Source of the DNA: Candidatus Woesearchaeota archaeon
Lineage (GTDB): Archaea; Nanoarchaeota; Nanoarchaeia; Woesearchaeales; GW2011-AR4
Reading direction: 5' to 3'
NCBI GenBank assembly: GCA_023259315.1
Contig: JAHFQL010000012.1
Span: forward strand, 1-19,454
Length of the DNA stretch: 19,454 bases
This document shows positions 6,773 to 13,033 of this stretch, one piece after another (positions within the stretch are counted from its first letter, which is position 1; each line of letters begins with the position of its first letter). Both the position numbers and the translations under genes were made by a program. The notes below the pieces were generated by a model. That model had not been told where the DNA came from, ran no database searches, and saw nothing but the letters and a program-made list of their open reading frames with translations.

Positions 6773-7297
6773 TTAGCAGCTTCCCTCGTCAGCATCTGCT
6801 TTGCTTTTCAAACAACTAACTTTTGCATTTAATGAATCAATCTGATTATTCAAGTTTGCAATATTTGCATTTAAAGTACTTATCTGGGCCACTTTTTGTG
6901 CTAACTCTGTCAATCTTTGGTCCAATTGACTTTGGGTATTAGCCAACTGAGCGCTTGTGCTTGCCAAAGTAGCCTTTGTGCTTGTCAATTCAGCTGTGAG
7001 CTTATTTTTATCGTCCACAAGCTGGTCCCTTTCTGATTTTGTATCGACATATTTTTTGCTTAAGTCTTCCTCTTTTTGGCTTTTAATCTGGAGCTGGACG
7101 CTTGTCGCATTAAGCTGCCCTCTTTTCGATTCAAGGTCCTTGGTAACTGTGTCCAATGCCTTCAACTGCTGCTGATAAGTAGTTGACAGATTCTTAAACG
7201 TAGTCTGGTAATAAACTGTAAATCCTCCAAACATCAGCACAGCTGCAACTATCAAAAGAAGCAGTCCCAAGTTCACATCTTTTTTCATGAATGCCAT
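6773..7297 (-). CDS. Membrane-anchored coiled-coil protein
   Basis: A 174-aa protein with one N-terminal transmembrane helix (about 9-30, LGLLLLIVAAVLMFGGFTVYY) and an almost continuous coiled coil (about 35-162). The coil has repeated Leu/Ala/Thr/Gln heptads such as TAELTSTKATLASTSAQLAN. A short tail contains two Cys residues (CLKSKADADEGSC) that could form a disulfide or cross-link subunits. With a short N-terminus, the coil probably projects outside the cell, though topology is not certain. The ATG at 7297 and the ATG three codons later are both possible. It lies between the double-VWA gene and the three-TM gene, so it is likely a scaffold in the same envelope complex. No family was recognised; low-complexity coils give unreliable homology. 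Confidence 0.75.
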   Translation of the reverse strand: MAFMKKDVNLGLLLLIVAAVLMFGGFTVYYQTTFKNLSTTYQQQLKALDTVTKDLESKRGQLNATSVQLQIKSQKEEDLSKKYVDTKSERDQLVDDKNKLTAELTSTKATLASTSAQLANTQSQLDQRLTELAQKVAQISTLNANIANLNNQIDSLNAKVSCLKSKADADEGSC

Positions 7298-7342
7298 TTT
7301 TTGATATTTTTTATTTCAATAAGCAATTTATTTATGTTTTTA

Positions 7343-7387
7343 TTTATTGAATTTTTTAGTTAATGTATTTTTAGTTATTGGATTATT
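7343..7387. repeat. Spacer repeat, copy A
   Basis: This is one of three copies of a roughly 45-bp element with plus-strand consensus TTTATTGAATTTNTTAG, then TTAAYGTATTTTT and TTATTGAATTTATT. The other copies are at 10102-10146 and 12174-12219. Each lies just 3' of a stop codon within the cluster. The rest of the 143-bp spacer is plain AT-rich sequence. Confidence 0.55.
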
Positions 7388-7440
7388 TTCTTGTTTTTAT
7401 TTTAGTAATGTAGTATTTAATTTTCTTTCTTATTTTTTGT

Positions 7441-9918
7441 CTATCTTTCTATATTTTCCCTGTACCTCCTTAGTCCTATTTCCGATAAAAACAATATCAA
7501 TGCAATAATTGCAAAAGGCCATCTGTAGTCTGTTGAATCAATTTTTATTCTTTTCGATTTTGCTTTGATGAATTCTATGATTCCTTTTGTGTCATTCGGG
7601 TCAAAAATCTTTCCGCCTGACTTGTCAACCAATGTTGTGAATTCTTGGCTGATGCCGAGGTTTGCATACTCATCATTGTAGTTGACAGCAAATGTGGCTC
7701 CCAAAATTTCTTTGTATCCAGTATCCTTGGGTGAATAAGCTGCTGAATATAAGTTTGTATCTATTTTGGCAAAAGCAAGCTCCTCAGCTTTTGGCATTTC
7801 CTTTGATACGACATTAACGCTTGCTGATTTGCCTAAAACTGCATCCCGGATTGTGACATCATATGATTTTTTCCTTCCCAAATCTCCAATAGCCCAGTTA
7901 ATGCTTTTCGTTATCAGCTTTGAATTTTCCTTGTTTAATAAATCACCGGCCCATTTCACGCCGTCATCTGTCATCAATGTTACAACTCTTCCCAATCCAA
8001 AGCGCCAAACAACAAGGACTGGAATGTTTTTGTGCGTTGTGACAAGAAGCCTTGCAGCTGGTTTTGGAACTGCGTAATTATATCCCGAGATAATAGCATG
8101 CAAGTCTTCCATTGCAAGAGTTATAAAGTGGGTTGTGTCAATCGGTACAAGTGTGTTGTAAAACTCCTCACCTTTTTTTTCATCCCTGTCGCCAAACTGC
8201 ACCTTTAACCTGTTGGAAGCATCTGTCTTGTAGTAAACCCCTTCCCCTAGCGCAGCCATGTTGCCTAAAAGTTGATTATTGTCAGTTGAGAGATCGTCGC
8301 TGTCTGTGCCAACTCCAACTGTATACACCTTAGTGCCAAGCGAATTAACCCTTCTTACAGTCTCTAAAGTATCCTCCCTTAATTTGTTGTAAGTTGTTTT
8401 GCCGTCGCTGATGAATATGATGTTTTTGCTTCCTCCCGTAGTGCTTAGCTTCTGGAAGGCTCCTTGGATTCCAACATTAAAGCAAGATTGGCCGTCAAAA
8501 TCAAGACGCGAAATCTTTTCTATTAATTCCTTTTTAACATCTTTTAATGGCCTTAAGGGACCTGGCAGAATATCAAAGGCTTGGCATGTTTCTGTATGTC
8601 CGTTTCCAAAAGCAACTGCCCCAGCATTATTTTTTTCGCTCAAGCTGTCAACAACGCTTAATGCCAATGCTTTTTCCAGCGAAATGCTGTCGCTTGTGCT
8701 GCTTGAGATGTCGATGACAACCACGACATTTATGTCGCTTTTATTTTGCTCCTCGCTTGCGCCGATTTTTATCGGCAGCAATGTTTCAAGCAAAGTGCCT
8801 TTGTAGCCGCCGCTTTCAAAAGAATTTTCACCTCCAATAAATATCACTCCATTCCCATTATTAACATAATCGCTTAGCATATCCATTTTGGGATTTATTT
8901 TAGATGCCCTTATATCATTAAAAATCACAGCCATGTAATCACCCAAATCACTCGGCAGGGCATCTTTAATGTCAACCAAGTAAATTTCATTTAATTTGCT
9001 TGCCAAAGGAGAATTTTTTTCTGTTACATAAAGTATTTTTGGCCTTGGGACAACCTTTAGGCTTTTATAGAAAACATTGTTGCTTTTGAAATAATCATCG
9101 TCTCCAAGCTCAAGCAGCCTTGTCGTAATCTTGTGATACTCGCCCTCGCTAAACTTTTTCGAGAAAGTAAATGTTTTAGAAGCAGATGCCTTTTCCTCGA
9201 GTATAATATCCGTTTCATCAGCTGTAACTTGCACAGTATATGGTATACTTTTTCCAACAACTGAGACCCGTACAACAAAATCCCCTTCTGTGTCCTTTAT
9301 CAATTCAGGCGGGCCATCAATTGTGACCCCGACATCATTTTTTACAGCCTCCATGCTTAAAGTGCTGACTGACGAATTTATGTTGGATGCAAACAGCATT
9401 ATGTCGCCGAGCAGTTTGCCTTCATTGTTGACGCCATCTGTTATTACCATGACATTGTCCCCCCCTTCAATGTTGTTGAGGATTCCATTGCCAATAGTCG
9501 AGTGCTCGCCATTTGCAATTGTCCTTATGTTGACAGGGATCGCCCCCTCCAGTTTTTTGTAAAGCTCGTATGCAATTCCTGAATTGTACAGAACCATGGA
9601 GGTTGAGTTGTCGACAAGAATTGTCAGCCTTGGGTCGCCGGGCACACTCTTGCTTTCAAGCACAAAAGGCGAGGCAATTGCAATCAGCAGGAATAAAAAA
9701 GCAGCGCTCCTCAAAGCCAGCACTATTTTTCTGTCAGTCTTTTTTAACTTTAAGTAAGATTCAAGCTCAAGCCTGTTGCCAAATTTCACAAATGTTTTTC
9801 TCATGAACCAAAAAACAAACAAAAGAAAAGGAATAATTGCTATTAAAACATACGAATATCTCACGCAATACTGTGATATACAAAAAATCCTTGAGTAGTC
9901 AGGTATTATCAATGCCAT
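7441..9918 (-). CDS. Membrane protein with two VWA-like domains and a central amidotransferase-like domain
   Basis: An 825-aa protein with transmembrane helices near 22-39 and 68-86, and a C-terminal one at 798-815, so the bulk forms one domain block on one side of the membrane. A first, shortened VWA-like domain begins at LTILVDNSTSM (98-108) with DxSxS at D103. The middle (about 290-385) contains VIFNDIRAS and YVNNGNGVIFIGGENSFESGG. This matches the class I glutamine-amidotransferase-like fold found in large VWA proteins, but without a nucleophilic Cys. A full VWA domain follows (about 396-575): VVVVIDISSSTS (D403, S405, S407), IIFISDGKTTY and VYTVGVGTD. The stretch VLVVWRFGLGRVVTLMTDDGVKW (634-656) is also typical of this group. 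It is the probable metal-dependent adhesion or assembly partner of MoxR. Confidence 0.88.
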   Translation of the reverse strand: MALIIPDYSRIFCISQYCVRYSYVLIAIIPFLLFVFWFMRKTFVKFGNRLELESYLKLKKTDRKIVLALRSAAFLFLLIAIASPFVLESKSVPGDPRLTILVDNSTSMVLYNSGIAYELYKKLEGAIPVNIRTIANGEHSTIGNGILNNIEGGDNVMVITDGVNNEGKLLGDIMLFASNINSSVSTLSMEAVKNDVGVTIDGPPELIKDTEGDFVVRVSVVGKSIPYTVQVTADETDIILEEKASASKTFTFSKKFSEGEYHKITTRLLELGDDDYFKSNNVFYKSLKVVPRPKILYVTEKNSPLASKLNEIYLVDIKDALPSDLGDYMAVIFNDIRASKINPKMDMLSDYVNNGNGVIFIGGENSFESGGYKGTLLETLLPIKIGASEEQNKSDINVVVVIDISSSTSDSISLEKALALSVVDSLSEKNNAGAVAFGNGHTETCQAFDILPGPLRPLKDVKKELIEKISRLDFDGQSCFNVGIQGAFQKLSTTGGSKNIIFISDGKTTYNKLREDTLETVRRVNSLGTKVYTVGVGTDSDDLSTDNNQLLGNMAALGEGVYYKTDASNRLKVQFGDRDEKKGEEFYNTLVPIDTTHFITLAMEDLHAIISGYNYAVPKPAARLLVTTHKNIPVLVVWRFGLGRVVTLMTDDGVKWAGDLLNKENSKLITKSINWAIGDLGRKKSYDVTIRDAVLGKSASVNVVSKEMPKAEELAFAKIDTNLYSAAYSPKDTGYKEILGATFAVNYNDEYANLGISQEFTTLVDKSGGKIFDPNDTKGIIEFIKAKSKRIKIDSTDYRWPFAIIALILFLSEIGLRRYRENIER

Positions 9919-9952
9919 TTTCTTTATTTTATTTTTTTAATTTTATTATTTT

Positions 9953-10149
9953 TTATTAATGTGAATTTTATGTATTGGGTTATATCTTAGTTTCTCACAT
10001 GACGCATTATACGTTTCTGCCATTAAACTTTTAAAAAATCAAAAAACAATTTTTGTTTTTATTGATTATTTTCGTTATTGTTTTTTATTTTTTGTTTATC
10101 GTTTATTGGAATTTATAGTTAATGGACTTTTGTTATTAAATTTATTACC
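9953..10149. repeat. Duplicated spacer upstream of the 825-aa VWA gene
   Basis: The 231-bp gene-free spacer is related along most of its length to the spacer upstream of the 624-aa VWA gene. Shared blocks are GTTTCTCACATGACGCATTA (9990-10009; 16 of 20 positions match 12104-12123, all differences transitions), ATTAAACTTTTAA (10022-10034, identical to 12120-12132), a T-rich inverted repeat around AATCAA/TTGATT, and the 45-bp element at 10102-10146. The inverted repeat followed by T residues on the minus strand could end transcription of the upstream gene. The AAAAGTTTAATG block could contain a promoter for the next gene. Confidence 0.6.
10102..10146. repeat. Spacer repeat, copy B
   Basis: This is the second copy of the 45-bp element (TTTATTGGAATTTATAGTT and onward). 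It abuts the stop codon of the 624-aa VWA gene, so in the transcript it is the first sequence after the stop. Confidence 0.5.
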
Positions 10150-12024
10150 TTATATGTCACCTCTTCTTTTTATGTATAAAAACTCAGTAAGCATGAACAA
10201 GAACACCAGCAAAAGTATTGCCAATTCAAGATTGAAATCATGCTCTCTGCTCTCTCTCTCGAGAAGTTTCTTGCGCTCTTCTTTTTTCTCAACTTTTGAC
10301 GGCAATCCACTATCAGACTCTTTTTCATTAATAAGATTGACTGCAAATTTTTTGTTGTCAAACTCGTAAATTCCAGCTTCATCCATCAACAATTTTGAGG
10401 TTGTCAGGCTTGATGATGGGGTTTTGACTTTTTGCTCGTTTATTGTCGCAATTCTTCCTGTTTTGTAATTGAAGTCCTTTATGTCCTCTGTCCCAATCAT
10501 GAAATTTGTCAAGGAATCCCAGAATATTGGATAGGAGGGCAATGTTTTAAAGTCGCTTGCCTCATCGAAAATCCCGTAATAGACAACCTTTCCTTTTTTC
10601 TTTTCACCATAAACAACCAACGGGGTTTTGTCGTCTGCAGACGCAAATGTTATCGTTCCTTTTTTTGCCTCAGCTCCAAAATAAGAGCCTGTTGCGGTAA
10701 AGCACCTTTCTTTTTCAAACTGCTTTGTTATCTGGTTTATAGTCTCGACGCAGGCCTTTGTCACTTTGTTGATTTTGCTTTTTAATTCAACAACAGGCAA
10801 GCCCTTCATATTTATTTCTTTCAAGTCGTCTTGGGCTGCTATCACCAAATTTCCACCATTGTTGACATAATCTTCTACATCATCAAAAGTTCCAGGTATA
10901 ATTCCATCTTTTTTATTAGCATTATTTATTTTGTAGAATATAATTAAATCGTGCTTGTACGGGTCTATCTTCTGCTTTTCCGTGTTAATTGTGAGTATAG
11001 GCGGATTCACAACATCCAATCCAATATCTTTGGCTGCCCTAAGTGCCAATTCAATGTTGCTTGTTTTTTCATTTGTTACCAGCAGGACGCTACTTTTTAT
11101 TTTTTGAGGGGTTGCAATATAAGCAACATCGTCAACGCTTAAGTCATCTTTTGGATCTAGCTCAACTTTTGAGATTCCCGAGGGCGTGTCAAAAATAAAA
11201 TTCTCAACTGAGTTAGGGGCTATGCTTATCTGAGTTTGTGTTATAACCTTGTTGTCTCTTACAATTTTTATTGTCCTTTGCATTGCCTCATTGTTGAAAT
11301 TTTTCACATAAACCTTTGTGTTGTATTTAGTTACCTCAAGTTTTATAATGCCTACATTTTTTGCCTTGTTTGAAACATCAACAAAGTCAACTATTTTGTC
11401 TTCTGACGCCAATGCAGACCTTACAACTTCTATGTCAGGCCCCTCTGTTGCGATAAAATCACTGAATGCAATAATTCTTCCAGGCTTGTCGCCTAAAATA
11501 TCCTTTGCAAGAAGCAAGGCATCCCCGAGATTTGTTGTTGTTGCCCTTGGCTTTATTTTTGAAAGCACGTCAAGGGCAATGTCAGAATTTTCATTTTCCA
11601 GGACTATTAAAGGCGCGTTTTCAGCCATAATAATGCTGTTTCTTCCGCTTACAACTTTTTTCGCCTGCTCCAAAGCATTGTCAAACCTTGAAAGGCTTTT
11701 TTCTTTTGCCTGCATTGAGGCGCTTACATCCAGAATTATCACAGTGTTCTCCAAGGTTGTATCATATTTTAACTTTACAAAAGGAGCTGCTGCAATTAAA
11801 GACAAGCCCAAAATAGAAAGCAATTGCAGCAGAAATAACAAATTAGTCATCAATTTCTGGAAAAATGAGTATTGCTTTGACCTTTTTTTGTCCTGCAGGA
11901 TAAACATCAGCGAGGGAATTATTTTTTCCTGCGGCTTTGGCCTTCTCAAGTAAAGAATTATGAAAACTGCAACAGTTATCAGCGCCAATAATCCTAGAGG
12001 CCGTTGAAAGGGTATTGTTACCAT
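10150..12024 (-). CDS. BatA-like membrane protein with VWA domain
   Basis: A 624-aa protein with the layout of aerotolerance BatA-type proteins. It has an N-terminal helix (about 9-26) followed by RRPKP, a second helix (58-82), and a VWA domain starting at ENTVIILDVSASM (92-104) with MIDAS D99, S101 and S103. T164 (in TTTNLGDAL) and the strand GRIIAFSDF (182-190) fit the later MIDAS strands. A beta-rich region (about 225-300) and an amidotransferase-like segment DYVNNGGNLVIAAQDDL (385-401) follow. A charged Lys/Glu linker leads to a C-terminal helix (597-616) ending in KRRGDI. In bacteria, such proteins are membrane partners of MoxR and DUF58. It is the first large gene of the cluster, with a 242-bp spacer upstream and no Shine-Dalgarno. 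Confidence 0.88.
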   Translation of the reverse strand: MVTIPFQRPLGLLALITVAVFIILYLRRPKPQEKIIPSLMFILQDKKRSKQYSFFQKLMTNLLFLLQLLSILGLSLIAAAPFVKLKYDTTLENTVIILDVSASMQAKEKSLSRFDNALEQAKKVVSGRNSIIMAENAPLIVLENENSDIALDVLSKIKPRATTTNLGDALLLAKDILGDKPGRIIAFSDFIATEGPDIEVVRSALASEDKIVDFVDVSNKAKNVGIIKLEVTKYNTKVYVKNFNNEAMQRTIKIVRDNKVITQTQISIAPNSVENFIFDTPSGISKVELDPKDDLSVDDVAYIATPQKIKSSVLLVTNEKTSNIELALRAAKDIGLDVVNPPILTINTEKQKIDPYKHDLIIFYKINNANKKDGIIPGTFDDVEDYVNNGGNLVIAAQDDLKEINMKGLPVVELKSKINKVTKACVETINQITKQFEKERCFTATGSYFGAEAKKGTITFASADDKTPLVVYGEKKKGKVVYYGIFDEASDFKTLPSYPIFWDSLTNFMIGTEDIKDFNYKTGRIATINEQKVKTPSSSLTTSKLLMDEAGIYEFDNKKFAVNLINEKESDSGLPSKVEKKEERKKLLERESREHDFNLELAILLLVFLFMLTEFLYIKRRGDI

Positions 12025-12266
12025 TTTATTTATTGTATCTTATTTTTCAATATTTGATTGATGTTTTAGTTAATATGAATTTAATGTTATTTCTGTTGTA
12101 TTTGTTTCTTACACAACACATTAAACTTTTAACTTTAAAATAATCAATTTTTTATTGATTTTTATGGATTGTCGTTATTGAATTTGTTAGTTAACGTATT
12201 TTTTATTATTGAATTTATTTTTAATTGTATTCTTATTGTTAATGGGATTTAAATTTTTATTGCTAA
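12025..12266. repeat. Duplicated spacer upstream of the 624-aa VWA gene
   Basis: Gene-free and related to the spacer at 9953-10149. It holds GTTTCTTACACAACACATTA (12104-12123), ATTAAACTTTTAA (12120-12132), a perfect AATCAAT/ATTGATT stem (about 12143-12161) and the third copy of the 45-bp element. The homologous part is about 150 bp; a 12-bp stretch present in the other spacer (10010-10021) is absent here. As these sequences lie just upstream of two VWA genes, they may carry a shared promoter or leader. Confidence 0.6.
12174..12219. repeat. Spacer repeat, copy C
   Basis: This is the third copy of the 45-bp element (GTTATTGAATTTGTTAGTT, AACGTATT and onward), about 48 bp beyond the stop of the 35-aa ORF. 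Its core GTTAAC is palindromic. Confidence 0.5.
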
Positions 12267-12374
12267 TTATTCAATTTCATTTAAATTTAACTCAATCACA
12301 TCATTCTTTTTCAAAATATCCTCCACTTCTTCCCTCGTTTTTCCCATTAACTTTGCTAACTCGTCTATTTTCAT
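12267..12374 (-). CDS. 35-aa protein translated with the AbrB-like regulator
   Basis: A small ORF (MKIDELAKLMGKTREEVEDI and onward, ending LNLNEIE). The ATG starts two bases after the TGA of the upstream regulator gene, and AGGTGA overlaps that stop as a Shine-Dalgarno at close spacing. Such tight stop-start geometry with a ribosome site argues that it is translated. The composition is strongly charged and helical, with a helix-turn-helix-like beginning (DELAKLMGKTREEVEDIL). It may be a partner or modulator of the AbrB-like protein. No homologue was recognised. It is too short for homology to be judged by eye, and the alternative is a chance ORF. Confidence 0.5.
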   Translation of the reverse strand: MKIDELAKLMGKTREEVEDILKKNDVIELNLNEIE

Positions 12375-12376
12375 TT

Positions 12377-12583
12377 TCACCTTCTCTTCTTCCTGTTTAA
12401 TACGAAATTAACTATCTCTTTCGGATTGACTAAATCCTTGACCAAAATCAGGATGTCATTGAATTCGTACCAATAAACCTCGGACTTGGCATCTATTTTC
12501 AGGTCCTGCCTTGCTTCCCGTGGCAGAGTCAATTGGCCCTGCTTTGTCAGCCTCGCCTTCCCTATAAACTTTGCTTCTTCCAT
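12377..12583 (-). CDS. AbrB/SpoVT-like DNA-binding protein
   Basis: A 68-aa protein with the swapped-hairpin AbrB fold: GKARLTKQGQLTLPREARQD (8-27) matches the A.(V/L)T.KGQ.T.P...R pattern. It is followed by LKIDAKSEVYWYEFNDILILV and a short basic tail (NRKKRR) that may contact DNA. Such proteins act as dimers, either as transition-state regulators or as antitoxins. No toxin gene of the usual PIN or MazF kind adjoins it; the only partner is the 35-aa ORF downstream. It heads the MoxR/VWA cluster and has a strong promoter of its own, so it could control the cluster and itself, perhaps through the AT-rich repeats in the spacers. That regulatory link is inferred. Confidence 0.85.
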   Translation of the reverse strand: MEEAKFIGKARLTKQGQLTLPREARQDLKIDAKSEVYWYEFNDILILVKDLVNPKEIVNFVLNRKKRR

Positions 12584-12650
12584 TATTAATTTTAATATTT
12601 CTTTTATTTTTAATAAAAATATTAGTATTTTTAGAACTATTAAAAGTAAT

Positions 12651-12667
12651 ATTTATAAATCTTTCGG
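12651..12667 (-). promoter_or_regulatory. BRE/TATA promoter of the AbrB-like gene
   Basis: The minus strand reads CCGAAAG then ATTTATAAAT, a near-ideal BRE/TATA pair. Transcription would start near 12628, leaving a 5' UTR of about 45 nt. This is the best promoter in front of the cluster. Confidence 0.7.
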
Positions 12668-12703
12668 TTTCAACCCTTCCGCGAGTTGACGGCGGGAAAC
12701 TAT

Positions 12704-12803
12704 CGAAAATGCAATGCATTTTCGGAAGTTCCAAAAACCATAGGTTTTTGATACTTTTTGCGAAAAAGTTTCATCAAAAAAGTGCCATCTTTAGGATGGC
12801 ACT
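12704..12803. repeat. Array of four consecutive perfect hairpins
   Basis: Four perfect inverted repeats lie end to end: CGAAAATGC/GCATTTTCG (12704-12724, triloop AAT), CAAAAACC/GGTTTTTG (12732-12750, loop ATA), ACTTTTT/AAAAAGT (12753-12769, loop GCG) and AGTGCCATC/GATGGCACT (12781-12803, loop TTTAG). A fifth imperfect one (TTCCGC/GCGGGAA, about 12678-12698) precedes them. The array fills the space between the divergent promoters of the AbrB-like gene and the leader peptide. By the predicted starts it is not transcribed from either. Stem sequences are unrelated to each other, so this is not a sequence repeat but a repeated shape. Confidence 0.7.
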
Positions 12804-12831
12804 AACAGGATTAACTTGGTATTATCACAAC

Positions 12832-12850
12832 AAAAGAAAGTTTTAAATAT
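12832..12850 (+). promoter_or_regulatory. BRE/TATA promoter of the Thr-rich leader
   Basis: AAAGAAAG then TTTTAAATAT is a good BRE/TATA pair centred 27 nt before the ATG at 12872. Transcription should therefore start at the leader's start codon, giving a leaderless message. Confidence 0.65.
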
Positions 12851-12871
12851 TAGCTTGTTTTTGTTTGTATT

Positions 12872-12949
12872 ATGAAAAATTTGGCTTTGTCGTTGTTAAA
12901 TGCAATTTCACAAACTGATGTAACTACTTCTACAACTACAACAGCTTAA
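12872..12949 (+). CDS. Threonine-rich leader peptide upstream of thrS
   Basis: A 25-codon ORF beginning MKNLALSLLNAISQ and ending TDVTTSTTTTA. Seven of the last eleven codons are threonine (ACT or ACA), and thrS starts 84 bp after its stop. Its promoter spacing matches that of the proven-type genes in this window, which supports translation from the first base of the transcript. Bacterial thr leader peptides have the same build: a short ordinary start followed by a Thr run that stalls ribosomes when charged tRNA-Thr is scarce. Here the gene controlled would be the synthetase that makes that charged tRNA. Hairpins follow at 12942-12955 and 12966-12987. A regulatory leader is the best reading; a small functional peptide or chance is possible. 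No such archaeal system is known to me. Confidence 0.65.
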   Translation: MKNLALSLLNAISQTDVTTSTTTTA

Positions 12950-12955
12950 AAGCTG
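12942..12955 (+). promoter_or_regulatory. Hairpin over the leader stop codon
   Basis: CAGCT-TAAA-AGCTG is a 5-bp stem whose loop includes the leader stop. An outer ACAA/TTGT pairing past a 4-nt bulge can extend it into the last Thr codons. A ribosome held on the Thr run would prevent or alter its folding. Confidence 0.45.
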
Positions 12956-12965
12956 CTCATTGTTC

Positions 12966-12987
12966 AAAATCATTTTTTCTTGATTTT
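12966..12987 (+). terminator. T-rich stem-loop between leader and thrS, candidate attenuator
   Basis: AAAATCA (12966-12972) and TGATTTT (12981-12987) form a perfect 7-bp stem around TTTTTTCT. Archaeal RNA polymerase ends transcription at T-rich tracts, helped by the FttA/aCPSF1 nuclease, so the run ATTTTTTCTTGATTTT could end the leader transcript before thrS. The stem is AT-only and weak. Confidence 0.4.
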
Positions 12988-13000
12988 AAAATTCAATAAA

Positions 13001-13008
13001 ATATATAA
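13001..13008 (+). promoter_or_regulatory. Possible internal TATA box of thrS
   Basis: ATATATAA is centred 29 nt before the thrS ATG at 13034, the usual leaderless spacing here. If active, thrS has a second promoter that bypasses the leader. The preceding sequence is a poor BRE. Confidence 0.45.
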
Positions 13009-13033
13009 ACCAAATAAAAAATCAAAAAACATA

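Noticed and set aside
12377..12583. Classical toxin-antitoxin module
   Set aside because: No PIN, MazF, RelE or similar toxin motif is encoded beside the AbrB-like gene; only a 35-aa acidic ORF follows.
12456..12734. 92-aa minus-strand frame overlapping the AbrB-like gene
   Set aside because: It runs through the hairpin region and promoter and overlaps the AbrB gene in another frame; composition is not protein-like.
12704..12803. CRISPR-like or tRNA-like reading of the hairpin array
   Set aside because: Stems differ in sequence, so there are no direct repeats, and no cloverleaf or tRNA consensus arms are present.
12980..13033. Upstream TTG start that would extend ThrRS by 18 residues
   Set aside because: The extension is Lys/Asn-rich, lies outside the conserved TGS start, and would place coding sequence over the T-rich stem and a TATA box.
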